The translations under genes and the position numbers were made by a program. A model generated the notes under the pieces. It had not been told where the DNA came from and did not search any database. It saw only the letters and a list, made by a program, of their open reading frames with translations. DNA of 64,000 nucleotides, from assembly GCF_000383855.1 (NCBI RefSeq), contig NZ_KB912877.1:4880475-4944474 (forward strand), given 5' to 3'. The stretch's first letter is position 1, and every line of letters starts with the position of its first letter. This stretch comes from Methylobacter marinus A45. Its GTDB lineage: Bacteria > Pseudomonadota > Gammaproteobacteria > Methylococcales > Methylomonadaceae. Shown here in pieces: positions 53,839 through 62,111 of the stretch.

Positions 53839-54681
53839 ATGCAATTTTCTACTGTTCAAGGTTTCCTCGATTATGTTCAGGAGGAACTTGATGCCAACCG
53901 TCTGGTTTTGCCTACATTGCCCGAGATTGCTTTAAAAGTCAGAGATGCGGTTTCCCAAGGAGACGCATCAGCTCGGGAGCTGGCCGATATGATAGTCACC
54001 GACGCGGCACTTTCCGCACGCCTGATCCGCGTCGCCAACAGCCCTCTCTATCGCGGCGCCGTTGAAATCAACAATATCCAGATGGCTGTCGCCCGGCTGG
54101 GTAATTTAACCATACGGACATTGGTGACCAGCCTGGTCATGCAGCAGATGTTTTGCCCGACGACCCAGGTTCTGGAACATCATTTCCGCAAGACCTGGGA
54201 GGAAAGTGTCAACGTCTCGTCCATCAGTCGGGCGCTGACGATATTCGCGCCGCATCTCAATGCCGATGAGGCGATGCTGGCGGGCTTGATACATCAAATC
54301 GGCAAACTGCCTATCCTGATGCTGGTCGAGAACATCCCCCAATTTAGGGAAAGCCCGACACTGCTGGAAAAACTGCTGGAAAAGGCCCATCCTGCCGTCG
54401 GCAAAATGATCATGGAAAGCTGGAATTTTCCGCACGATTTAAAACCTGTAGCCTCGGAGTATGTCAACTTTCAATACGATTCAGGCCCTAAAGCGGATTA
54501 TGTCGATATCGTGCAGGTCGCTTTCCTACAGAGCATCACGGGAACCGATCATCCGGCATGCCGGATTGATTACTCTACGGTTCCCGCTTTCGGCAAGCTC
54601 GGTCTTGCAACCGATGCTGAAATGCTGGAAATTGAAAGCATTTCAGATGAAATTGAATTAGCAAAGAGCATGCTTTCATAA
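53839..54681 (+). CDS. HDOD-domain protein
   Basis: A 280-aa intact HDOD protein. The N-terminal part reads RLVLPTLPEIALKVRDAV and SARLIRVANSPLYRGAVEI, and the degenerate HD-like centre is MLAGLIHQIGKLPILML, with His kept but the second acidic residue absent. HDOD proteins lack phosphodiesterase activity and serve as scaffolds in signalling or motility. It lies 29 bases after ygfZ, with ctaA 22 bases downstream, so the three may be one operon. Confidence 0.92.
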   Translation: MQFSTVQGFLDYVQEELDANRLVLPTLPEIALKVRDAVSQGDASARELADMIVTDAALSARLIRVANSPLYRGAVEINNIQMAVARLGNLTIRTLVTSLVMQQMFCPTTQVLEHHFRKTWEESVNVSSISRALTIFAPHLNADEAMLAGLIHQIGKLPILMLVENIPQFRESPTLLEKLLEKAHPAVGKMIMESWNFPHDLKPVASEYVNFQYDSGPKADYVDIVQVAFLQSITGTDHPACRIDYSTVPAFGKLGLATDAEMLEIESISDEIELAKSMLS

Positions 54682-54703
54682 ACAGCTGTACCCTGATAGA
54701 ACC

Positions 54704-55696
54704 ATGATGAATACACAAGCCGCCTTACGTTTCCGCCGCCTGGGCACCTTAACCATTTTCGCCGTCTACTTTGTCATTCTCGTGGGCGGCATCGTAAGAG
54801 CCTCCGGCGCGGGCATGGGGTGCCCCGACTGGCCGACCTGCTTCGGGCAATGGGTGCCGCCTACCGACGAATCCCAGCTGCCGGCCAATTACCATGAAAT
54901 CTATGCCGAACGCGGCTATGAAAACACGCAATTCAACCCGGTAAAAACCTGGACCGAATACACCAACCGGCTGGTCGGTGTGACGATTGGATTCCTGATC
55001 TTCCTGACCGCCTGGTCATCGCGCATTTACCTGAAAACCGACAAGACCGTCTTTTATTTATCGTTAAGCGCTTTTTTCCTGGTCGGCTTCCAGGGCTGGC
55101 TGGGTTCGACCGTGGTCGCCAGCAATCTGAAGCCCATCATGATCACGCTGCATATGCTGCTGGCTTTGTTTATAGTGGCCTTGCTTATTTATACGATTGC
55201 CCGGTCGCAACGCGATTTTATCGGCCGGATTGACACGCACGGACTGCCCGACAAATTCAAGACAGTCTTGATCGCGGCCATGGCCATGACTTTGATACAA
55301 GTCGCCATGGGCACCCAGGTGCGCGAAACGGTGGACTTCATCATGCATGAACACGCCTATATCGACCGCCAATACTGGCGCGAGGACTTTCCGATCATTT
55401 TCTATGTTCATCGGTCATTTTCATCGATCATTTTATTTACCAACCTCTGGCTGGTCTGGAAAATTTACCGGTCAGTCGACAGAAACAGCATCCTGATGCG
55501 CACCGGTTTCGCGCTGATCGGACTGATTGCGACCGCCATCATCGCCGGCATCACCCTGGACAGACTGGGCATGCCGCCGGTGGCTCAACCCATTCATTTA
55601 CTTATGGCCAACCTGATTTTCGGCGTCCAGTTCTTCCTGTATATCTGCCTGAGTTATGCGTCCAACAAACCGGTGGTTTTACAACCTAATGTGTAG
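54704..55696 (+). CDS. ctaA: Heme A synthase (COX15/CtaA)
   Basis: A 330-aa inner-membrane enzyme that oxidises heme O to heme A for cytochrome oxidase. It has about eight transmembrane helices. Motifs are GGIVRASGAGMGCPDWP near residue 30, EYTNRLVGV near 87 with an essential Glu and Arg, and His-bearing helices (MITLHMLLAL, YVHRSFSS, PIHLLMANL). The start ATGATG gives two choices one codon apart. Presence implies an aa3- or similar heme-A oxidase elsewhere in the genome. Confidence 0.95.
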   Translation: MMNTQAALRFRRLGTLTIFAVYFVILVGGIVRASGAGMGCPDWPTCFGQWVPPTDESQLPANYHEIYAERGYENTQFNPVKTWTEYTNRLVGVTIGFLIFLTAWSSRIYLKTDKTVFYLSLSAFFLVGFQGWLGSTVVASNLKPIMITLHMLLALFIVALLIYTIARSQRDFIGRIDTHGLPDKFKTVLIAAMAMTLIQVAMGTQVRETVDFIMHEHAYIDRQYWREDFPIIFYVHRSFSSIILFTNLWLVWKIYRSVDRNSILMRTGFALIGLIATAIIAGITLDRLGMPPVAQPIHLLMANLIFGVQFFLYICLSYASNKPVVLQPNV

Positions 55697-56203
55697 AAGT
55701 TATGCAGGGGCGAATTCATTCGCCCCTGGCGACTAAAGTCGCCCCCACAGTTTTTACTTGTCAAACTTCAGGAAAGTCATTTTTCGACTTATCCTTAATG
55801 AATAATAAAGCTTGAACATTCGCCAAGGATGAAGCCATGCCCTGCCCCGCTGGCATGGACAAAACCGGACAAGCTGTTGCCAATCCACCCTGAGTGGCCT
55901 GGTTCACGCCCACCCGGCCATCAATTCCAATACCATGGCCCCCAAGTGGTGAATGTCGGTTTTTGAGAGAGGCGAAAAGGAGCTGTCGGCCCAAATCGCT
56001 CTTCTATCCCATTTGCCTGACCAACTGCTTATTGCTGGATAACTGAACAGGCCATCATAAAGATAAAAGGAAACCGTATATCATCCGACACAGGAAGATA
56101 TACGGTTAAGGTTTTGACGTACCTATTGAGTTTTATTGCCCAGGTTGAGTTAATCAGGGATGATATACAAAAAACTATTTAAATTACTTGTTCGGTTTCG
56201 CGG
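55697..56203. other. Intergenic region at the left edge of the cassette cluster
   Basis: About 500 bases without a supported gene. Behind ctaA lie two hairpins: CAGGGGCGAATTC/GAATGAATTCGCCCC-type arms at 55705-55728 and GGCGACTAAAGTCGCC at 55728-55743, the latter followed by a short T run, which could end ctaA transcription. A minus-strand frame at 55761-55994 is not convincing. I see no integrase gene and no clear attI. Confidence 0.5.
55705..55743. repeat. Double hairpin, possible ctaA terminator
   Basis: GGGGCGAATTCATTCGCCCC and GGCGACTAAAGTCGCC are two adjacent palindromes starting nine bases after the ctaA stop; CCCACAGTTTTT follows. The first is similar to hairpins at 33.33 kb and to the ends of the repeat at 6.4 and 60.3 kb. 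Confidence 0.6.
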
Positions 56204-56557
56204 ATGGGTCCTTTCATAGATGGCTGGGAAATTGAAGATGTTGAGGCCGTGATAGCGCATGGCATTCCGGAAGAGTTGCTGTACGTCCCTATCGTGGTAT
56301 CTCTGGCCCCTCCTGATTGTGAGTGGGCGCAAGAGGTCTGCATTGGCCTCTCGAATCATCCGCATTTCAATGTACGCGGTAACGCCATTCTCGGTTTTGG
56401 ACATCTCGCTCGTACATGCCGTAGGCTCGACTTGGAGCGAGTCCTTCCAATCGTATCGGCAGCGTTGAAGCACGAGCATGAGTATGTCCGAGGGCAAGCC
56501 GAGGATGCGGCGGCCGATATCAACCATTACCTGAAAACAATGGTGCCAAGCCCATGA
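56204..56557 (+). CDS. Small HEAT-repeat-like protein (cassette gene)
   Basis: A 117-aa soluble protein. It has paired helices of HEAT/ARM type: DVEAVIAHGIPEELL, EWAQEVCIGLSNHPHFNVRG with NAILGFGHLAR, and RVLPIVSAALKHEHEYVRGQAEDAAADI. The VRGNA and VRGQAEDA patterns are the usual second-helix signature. No catalytic motif is seen. It is followed by an attC-like site, so it is probably an integron cassette gene. Short HEAT-repeat proteins of this type are sometimes immunity or antitoxin proteins, which cannot be judged here. Confidence 0.7.
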   Translation: MGPFIDGWEIEDVEAVIAHGIPEELLYVPIVVSLAPPDCEWAQEVCIGLSNHPHFNVRGNAILGFGHLARTCRRLDLERVLPIVSAALKHEHEYVRGQAEDAAADINHYLKTMVPSP

Positions 56558-56558
56558 A

Positions 56559-56643
56559 ACCGAACAATCGCGTCAACAAGCACGGGCGCCGGAAAACCAC
56601 CCTAAGCCCCGCGTTCTGCCGCCGGTTACGCAAATCGTTAAGC
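56559..56643 (+). other. attC-like recombination site A
   Basis: Begins at CCGAAC (R'') just after the upstream stop and ends with the core GTTAAGC (R', matching GTTRRRY). The arms AACAATCGCGTCAAC and, in reverse, AACGATTTGCGTAAC pair with one or two bulges, as in integron attC sites. Confidence 0.65.
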
Positions 56644-56657
56644 ACTTTGGAGACCTC

Positions 56658-57452
56658 ATGAAACATCTATTGCTCCCCTTGTTGATCCTGATGGTTGTAA
56701 CCGGGTGTGCCGAGAATGAAGAATCAACAGCGATGGCACTGGCCCCATCCATTACGCAGGCACCAGCGGGAAAAGCATCCTCGTTTTTGGCTTATGAACA
56801 CTCACTGTCGGTAGACACGGAGGAACAGAAGGTTGCCGAGGCCTTCGAAGCGGCGCAGGCCGCCTGTCGTGGAGCTGCCGACGAGCTTTGCACCATTTTG
56901 GAGTCTCGCGTCAGCTCAGGACGGGCAGCGTCGGCTTCACTGAAATTCCGCGCCAAGCCAAACGGAATCAGGAAGATTGTTGCTACGCTAAGCAAACAGG
57001 CCGAAGTTACGAATCAATCGACCACCGCTGAAGACCTGGAAGCTCCAATTGCGGATGCCGAAAAGAAACTGGCTATGCTCAAGGACTACCGATCAATGCT
57101 TGAAGCGCTTCGTGGCCGCGCCGGCAATGATATCGATGCTCTCATCAAGGTCAATCGAGAGCTGGCGCAAGTCCAGAGCGAACTTGAGGCCAGTGGGGGT
57201 ACGCATGCCCATCTTGTTCAGCGTGTGGAGACAGAAATCCTCAATGTGTATATCCACTCGGTTGAACATCGAGGCTTCTGGAGGCCGATCGGTTTCGCAA
57301 TTTCAGACTTTGGCCGCAATTTGTCAAAAGGGATTTCTATTGCAATTACTAGCCTTGCCTTTTTGATTCCCTGGGTCATCGTGCTTGCCCTTGTTGTCTG
57401 GGGCGGCCGTAAGCTGTGGAGTCGCCGGAAAAGGGCAGAAACAAGTGCCTAA
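56658..57452 (+). CDS. DUF4349-type lipoprotein
   Basis: A 264-aa envelope protein. The signal ends in the lipobox MVVTGC (Cys at residue 17). The body fits DUF4349: LKFRAKPNGIRKIVATLSKQ, AEVTNQSTTAEDLEAPIADA, a coiled-coil KKLAMLKDYRSMLEAL and INRELAQVQ-like helix, then a C-terminal transmembrane helix (about 228-250) with a basic tail WSRRKRAE. The family's function is unknown. It starts 15 bases after attC-like site A and is read in the same direction as the other cassette genes. Confidence 0.82.
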   Translation: MKHLLLPLLILMVVTGCAENEESTAMALAPSITQAPAGKASSFLAYEHSLSVDTEEQKVAEAFEAAQAACRGAADELCTILESRVSSGRAASASLKFRAKPNGIRKIVATLSKQAEVTNQSTTAEDLEAPIADAEKKLAMLKDYRSMLEALRGRAGNDIDALIKVNRELAQVQSELEASGGTHAHLVQRVETEILNVYIHSVEHRGFWRPIGFAISDFGRNLSKGISIAITSLAFLIPWVIVLALVVWGGRKLWSRRKRAETSA

Positions 57453-57658
57453 ATCATATAATCAGGGAATGAACGGTTTAAAGCGCAAATCTAGAAACTG
57501 ACCGGCCAACCAAAAAAGCGGACTGCCTTGTCGATTGGTGGAAAGAGAGGATTTAAATTTACTCTGACCCCAACTATTATTGATTAAGAATAAACAACTG
57601 GAGTTATACGACAAATGCATTATTGGGTTATTGGACGCCTGATGTCATATATTACGTT

Positions 57659-58546
57659 ATGCATAAGATGGAGAAACCTTTGAAATTTAGTCGGTTCGGC
57701 TCCGACAATGGACACATAGTAGTCTATTTTCATGGCGCGCCTGGAGCGCCGGAAGAATGTAGCATTTTCGATCTGGAAGGAAAAAATCACGGCCTGACGT
57801 TTATTTGTTTAGACCGGTTTTCGGCCGATCCGTCCATCAATGGGGAAGCGTATTTCAAACTTCTGGCTGCGGAAATTTCAAGAATAGCCTCCGGAAAACA
57901 AGTGGATGTTGTTGGATTTTCAATCGGTGCATTTATTGCGCTACAGACCTTCCGTTACATGACCAATGGGGTCGGAAGTTTGCATTTGGTTTCTGCGGCT
58001 GCGCCGCTAGAGGCTGGCGATCATCTTGAAACCATGGCTGGCAAGCAAGTTTTTAAGTTGGCAAAAGTGGTACCTGCCTTGTTCGTTTTGTTGTCTTACT
58101 GGCAAGGATTGCTCGCATGGCTTTCTCCCAATGCCTTATTTCACTTGTTGTTCACCAGCGCCGCTGGCGAAGATAAGGCATTGGCTGCCGACCGTGAATT
58201 TCGCGCTGGCATCACTAAAGTATTGAAGGCCTGCTTTATTGGCCACGTCCAAGGCTACGCAAGAGATATTGGGCATTATGTGCGGCCATGGAAAACGACG
58301 CTCACTGAGATATCCGTCAATACTTATATTTGGCACGGTGCCGAGGACAACTGGTCTCCACCGCTGATGGCTGAGTACTTGAAGTCAGCGATTCCTGGTT
58401 GCACCTCGACCAAAATATTCAATGGACTGTCACACTATTCATGCCTGTACCAAGCGGCACCTGGAATATGCAATCTTATTAGGCAAGGCATAACATTGCG
58501 ATCGAGTGAGACACTCCTATCGTCGCGCCCTTCACCTCTACGTTAG
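57659..58546 (+). CDS. Alpha/beta-hydrolase
   Basis: A hydrolase of about 295 aa. The nucleophile elbow is VVGFSIGAFIAL, the oxyanion region is YFHGAPGAPEE, the acid is probably Asp in WHGAEDNWSP and the base His is in GLSHYSC. The start is uncertain: ATG at 57659, ATG at 57668, or a TTG at 57623; none has a strong ribosome site. No signal peptide is seen, though the middle is hydrophobic (VVPALFVLLSYWQGLL). The C-terminal residues run into attC-like site B and the stop is inside its core. Substrate is unknown. Confidence 0.8.
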   Translation: MHKMEKPLKFSRFGSDNGHIVVYFHGAPGAPEECSIFDLEGKNHGLTFICLDRFSADPSINGEAYFKLLAAEISRIASGKQVDVVGFSIGAFIALQTFRYMTNGVGSLHLVSAAAPLEAGDHLETMAGKQVFKLAKVVPALFVLLSYWQGLLAWLSPNALFHLLFTSAAGEDKALAADREFRAGITKVLKACFIGHVQGYARDIGHYVRPWKTTLTEISVNTYIWHGAEDNWSPPLMAEYLKSAIPGCTSTKIFNGLSHYSCLYQAAPGICNLIRQGITLRSSETLLSSRPSPLR

Positions 58547-58548
58547 CC
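58488..58548 (+). other. attC-like recombination site B
   Basis: Left part GCATAACATTGCG and right part CCTCTACGTTAGCC frame about 60 bases at the end of the hydrolase gene. CCTCTACGTTAG is a frequent attC right arm, but the inner pairing is weaker than in the other sites and GTTAGCC breaks the core consensus at one base. Confidence 0.45.
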
Positions 58549-58564
58549 ATTACGGAGAACTCAC

Positions 58565-59401
58565 ATGCTATGCATTCCTGACGCACCCCAATCAATACAG
58601 AAAGGGGTACCCTTGAAAAATGTATTGGGTTTGGAGGCCGTCGACTGCTTAGCGAACAATATCGCATATGTTTATTCAGAATTCCGCGCGGATGAATTTC
58701 GAAAATGCGCATTGGACAACCTGGATTCCATGGAGTTTATGGAGAGAGGCACGCATATTGCCCGAGCGCTTCGAAACCATTTGCCGGAAAAGTACGAAAA
58801 GGCTGTTGAAGTCATTCTCGCTTCGCTCACCCCGCCGAATGCTGCAACAGAAGGGCTTGGTCTCGCGGTATTGTTTTATCAGCCTCATAGCTGTTTTATT
58901 TCTACATATGGCCTGGATAAGGAATACAACGGAGGCGACGACCCTTTCGATATCTCGATGAAGGCGCAGTATGAACTCACAAAACGTTATACGTCCGAGT
59001 TTTCCATTCGGCCATTTCTAATGATGTATCAGGAGCGTACGCTGTCACGGTTGGAAGAATGGATTTCCGATCCAGATCCTCATGTTCGGCGCCTCTGTTC
59101 CGAAGGGTCTCGCCCCCGGCTTCCATGGGCTCCACGAATTCCTGCTTTTGTGGAAGATCCCTCTCCAATACTCCCAATATTAGAATCGCTAAAAAACGAT
59201 CAAAGCATCTATGTGCGTCGCAGCGTTGCAAATAGTCTAGGGGATATCGCGAAAGACCATCCCGACTTAGTCCTTGAACTATGTGAGAGCTGGCTCAGCA
59301 TTGCCTCCAAGGAAGTTAAATGGGTTATCCGCCATGCGTTAAGGCACCCTGCGAAAAGAGGAGACAAGGTTGCTCTGCAACTCAGAGCTAAGGCGAAATA
59401 G
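58565..59401 (+). CDS. AlkC-like DNA alkylation repair HEAT protein
   Basis: A 278-aa HEAT-like protein. The sequence WISDPDPHVRRLCSEGSRPR and LPWAPRIPAF is the signature of AlkC-type DNA glycosylase-like proteins, and the next repeat reads YVRRSVANSLGDIAKDHPDL. These proteins excise alkylated bases. The start at 58565 is preceded by CGGAGA. It stands between attC-like sites B and C as a single-gene cassette. It is a little short compared with full AlkC proteins, mainly at the N-terminus. Confidence 0.82.
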   Translation: MLCIPDAPQSIQKGVPLKNVLGLEAVDCLANNIAYVYSEFRADEFRKCALDNLDSMEFMERGTHIARALRNHLPEKYEKAVEVILASLTPPNAATEGLGLAVLFYQPHSCFISTYGLDKEYNGGDDPFDISMKAQYELTKRYTSEFSIRPFLMMYQERTLSRLEEWISDPDPHVRRLCSEGSRPRLPWAPRIPAFVEDPSPILPILESLKNDQSIYVRRSVANSLGDIAKDHPDLVLELCESWLSIASKEVKWVIRHALRHPAKRGDKVALQLRAKAK

Positions 59402-59418
59402 GGGCAAATGATGGTTAT

Positions 59419-59511
59419 GGCTAACAATCGCATTCACTCGGACAGCAAAAAGCGGCGCTCCCCGTTCCTCGTCGCTGTGCTTTTTGCTGCCGGCGATGCG
59501 AAGCGTTGGGC
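59419..59511 (+). other. attC-like recombination site C
   Basis: The clearest of the four sites. R'' is GGCTAAC and R' is GTTGGGC. The left arm ATCGCATTCACTCGGACAGC then AAAAAGC is matched by the right arm GCTTTTTGCTGCCGGCGATGCG with a few extrahelical bases, giving a stem of more than 25 base pairs around a GC-rich loop. Confidence 0.8.
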
Positions 59512-59526
59512 CTAGAAGGAAACGGT

Positions 59527-59878
59527 ATGAGCGAGCACGAGCCGAAGGTAAAAAGTGCACTTTGGCAAACCGTTTTTTTTCTTGCTTATCGCCATCTCTT
59601 CACTTCTACTGGTATTTATATGTACCCTCAAGCTAGAAGGGGACGCTCTGAAGATGAGTTTATTGTGGAGTGGCGCTGCTATGGCAATCGCTGCGCTCGT
59701 TGCGCAAAACAGGTATAGCCATTTCAACGCGCTACTCACACCAAATACATTTGTCTCTTCCGAATTTGTTACCGTTCTGCTCAAGTATCGCGAGTATCAA
59801 CAAGACGGTAGTTGGGTACTTCTACTGCTGGCAGTTCTTGGGGTTTTTATTGGTGTCTATGGCTCTCTTGTCGGCTAA
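59527..59878 (+). pseudogene. Small membrane protein cassette gene, frameshifted at T8
   Basis: The ATG at 59527, preceded by AGAAGGAAACGGT, starts MSEHEPKVKSALWQTVFF. At a run of eight T (about 59571-59578) the frame is off by one. With seven T it would continue LLIAISSLLLVFICTLKLEG to the stop at 59878. The whole product, about 116 aa, would have three membrane helices (about 20-38, 45-65 and 92-114). No family is recognised. An alternative GTG at 59555 gives the second frame alone (107 aa). It lies between attC-like sites C and D. Confidence 0.65.
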
Positions 59879-59903
59879 ATACGGCAATGTCCAGCCAAGC
59901 CAG

Positions 59904-59970
59904 GCCCAACCCGGCAGTCAACAGGACCTCCGCGAAAAGCCGATTAGTGCGGTTACTTTCTACGTTGAAC
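59904..59970 (+). other. attC-like recombination site D
   Basis: R'' GCCCAAC with CCGGCAGTCAACAGGAC at the left, and GGTTACTTTCTACGTTGAAC at the right with core GTTGAAC. AGTCAAC pairs with GTTACT, one extrahelical base apart, as in many chromosomal-integron attC sites. It closes the cluster; no cassette gene follows. Confidence 0.7.
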
Positions 59971-60005
59971 GGCTGCTTTCTGACTTTTACCTGCTATTCC
60001 CTTGA

Positions 60006-60420
60006 AATTCTTGAATGCCTCTGATTGGTCAAACTCGGGCGGTTCAATATCTAACCGGATTCGTATCGGAATTGATGGCTGTTTTCAAATCGGGAAACCT
60101 GATTGGTTTTCGACCGGAATCAGTGGTGGGTTTCATCAAAATCCACAATGAGTAGCACAAAAGCTTTAGATTTCTCTGGCCCCATGTTTTATACAGCCGA
60201 GTTTCCTGAGCAATCTGAAAACAGCTTAGGAATGGGTATAAAATAACTTCCTCAAGGAGTCGGAGGATTTTCCGGTGTAAGCGCGGATTTATTTATGCCC
60301 TATGGGTACTTGTGCCCTAGAGGGTATCCGCGCAGTGCGAATGAATTCGCACCTACAATTTTCTGATTTATTCCATGCTCATTACTTAGTATTCAAACTT
60401 TATTACCTCTACACACCTGA
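60006..60420. other. Intergenic region right of the cassette cluster
   Basis: About 415 bases without a gene. The only recognisable item is copy 2 of the dispersed repeat at 60283-60356. Short open frames here lack ribosome sites. It separates the cassette cluster from the convergent SPOR-protein gene. Confidence 0.5.
60283..60356. repeat. Dispersed palindromic-ended repeat, copy 2
   Basis: Contains the 24-base block at 60295-60318 that is the exact reverse complement of 6434-6457, followed by GGGTATCCGC and the palindromic end GTGCGAATGAATTCGCAC then CTAC. The left end is shorter than in copy 1. Confidence 0.7.
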
Positions 60421-61383
60421 TCATTCGCATTGCTCCATTTGCCTGACGGCAATGGCCGGGTAAGTTTGCCGCATGACATTCAAGCGCTCCAACACCTTGC
60501 CGTTGCCTTTAATCCGGGCATATTTTCGAGGCTTAATGATGTATCGGGGCCTGACTTCGACCTGAATGCCCTTGGCAAGCAACTGGCTCCTGAGTATCGA
60601 GGCCCGGCTTTCATTTTTGAATATGCCTAACGAAATCAGCCCCTTGTCATCACCCTTGCGAAACAGCCAGAGATCCTGGACACCTTTTTCCCTGAGCATT
60701 TTCACGTTGGCCTCAGCCTCCTGCATGGTTTCCGGCGCCGGGTAATAAACCAGGTAATCATTGATCACCTCGCCATCCCGGGTTAACGGTTCAATCGCCT
60801 TCCTGGCCACGTTTAGCTCGTTTTTCCAAAGCTGATAGGCATTACCATTGACGAAAGGACCGACTTCATAACAACTCACCGGCTCTATTGCCTTGTCGCT
60901 GTTCCGGGGTTTCTCGGCCGCCGCAATCGCTAACTGAGCGGGTTTGGCTTCAGGCGCGGGCTGGCTTGCAGTCACCTTTCCAAGCGGAGCAGGGGCATTG
61001 GCGGCTGGTTCCTTTTTGTTCTGCCCGGCCGGAAGCGCGGGGCCAATGTCAGCCAACGGAGTCGGCTCGATCCGCGGCTTTTCCGTGGCGGGCGAATCAG
61101 GCTCCGCCGCCGGCAACCGATCGTCATGCTGCTCCAAACCTTCAGGCAATACGGGCTCGGCCTCGGCGGTTATCGTCGGCGCCGCCGCCGCAGGCTCCGG
61201 TTTTGGTTCGGCTGCCTGGGGCCGAGGCGGCTCTTTCAGCTCGCTGACCAATAGAATCCGTTCCTGATCCGGTGAAATTTGCTGCTCGGCGCTGACAATC
61301 GAAGGAGCGAAAGCGCCCTGTTTGTATTCCCACATGAACAGACCGACATTGGCCAACGCCACTAAAAACAATAAGATCTTCAC
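60421..61383 (-). CDS. SPOR-type envelope protein
   Basis: A 320-aa protein with one N-terminal membrane anchor (LLFLVALANVGLFMWEY), a long Pro/Ala/Glu-rich linker (about 50-165) and a C-terminal region (about 170-270) resembling a SPOR domain: CYEVGPFVNGNAYQLWKNEL, DYLVYYPAPETMQEAEANV, LISLGIFKNESRA. SPOR domains bind denuded septal peptidoglycan. It overlaps coaX by four bases; the birA-coaX-SPOR order is common in gammaproteobacteria. Confidence 0.82.
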   Translation of the reverse strand: MKILLFLVALANVGLFMWEYKQGAFAPSIVSAEQQISPDQERILLVSELKEPPRPQAAEPKPEPAAAAPTITAEAEPVLPEGLEQHDDRLPAAEPDSPATEKPRIEPTPLADIGPALPAGQNKKEPAANAPAPLGKVTASQPAPEAKPAQLAIAAAEKPRNSDKAIEPVSCYEVGPFVNGNAYQLWKNELNVARKAIEPLTRDGEVINDYLVYYPAPETMQEAEANVKMLREKGVQDLWLFRKGDDKGLISLGIFKNESRASILRSQLLAKGIQVEVRPRYIIKPRKYARIKGNGKVLERLNVMRQTYPAIAVRQMEQCE

Positions 61384-62111
61384 ACACTACCCTTCAAAAC
61401 GATGGACAGCCCACGCAACACGATATCGGTATCGATGATGGGCTTGAAAACCAGCTGTTCGGCGATGAGTTCGGCATCGCCGCCCGTCAAAATCACTCGC
61501 GCATTTTCCGGCAACCCGGCCACCACATGCTCTATCAATCCGACCGCAGCCGACAACGTGCCGCTATGGATTGCGGCTTCGGTCCCTGTTGCCAATCCGA
61601 ATGCATGGTTAGCTTCACTGAATTGAAGTTGTTCGGTGCCCTGGGAGAGCGATTTTTTCATCAGCAGCAATCCGGGGCTGATCAGGCCGCCCTGATGTCT
61701 GCCGCGGGCATCGAGCACATCCACGGTTATTGCCGTGCCGCAATCGATCACGCAGGCAGGCCCCGTATAATCGTGCCGGGCCGCCACCAGCGATAACCAG
61801 CGGTCAACACCGAGCTTCTCCGGTTGTGCATAGGCATTCCGCACGCCGAATGCCTGCGCCTGGGATTTGACGGACCGGACGTCCACGCCCGGCCAAAGTT
61901 CAAGCGCCGCCGACCGGACCTGCTCGAACAGATGCCCGGCACTGACACAGGCGACGGCGATATGTCGCGGCGGAACAAGATGCTGCCAGAGCTCGACCAG
62001 CGCATGCTGCGTCACCTGATCGTGAACGAGCGGCTGCCCGGCAATGAGCCGATGGTCTTCGGCCGCGCCCCACTTCAGCCGGGTATTGCCTATATCGATC
62101 AATAAATTCAT
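61380..62111 (-). CDS. coaX: Type III pantothenate kinase
   Basis: A 243-aa enzyme for the first step of coenzyme A synthesis. Sequence marks are the phosphate-binding start LLIDIGNTRLKWG, GVDRWLSLVAA, DCGTAITVDVLD with the catalytic Asp, GLISPGLLLMKKSL and the C-terminal VILTGGDAEL. It overlaps birA by four bases at its start and the SPOR gene by four bases at its end, so the three are one operon. Confidence 0.95.
   Translation of the reverse strand: MNLLIDIGNTRLKWGAAEDHRLIAGQPLVHDQVTQHALVELWQHLVPPRHIAVACVSAGHLFEQVRSAALELWPGVDVRSVKSQAQAFGVRNAYAQPEKLGVDRWLSLVAARHDYTGPACVIDCGTAITVDVLDARGRHQGGLISPGLLLMKKSLSQGTEQLQFSEANHAFGLATGTEAAIHSGTLSAAVGLIEHVVAGLPENARVILTGGDAELIAEQLVFKPIIDTDIVLRGLSIVLKGSV

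Noticed and set aside
55761-55994. 77-codon minus-strand frame
   Set aside because: No ribosome site, no family resemblance and odd composition; probably chance or a remnant.
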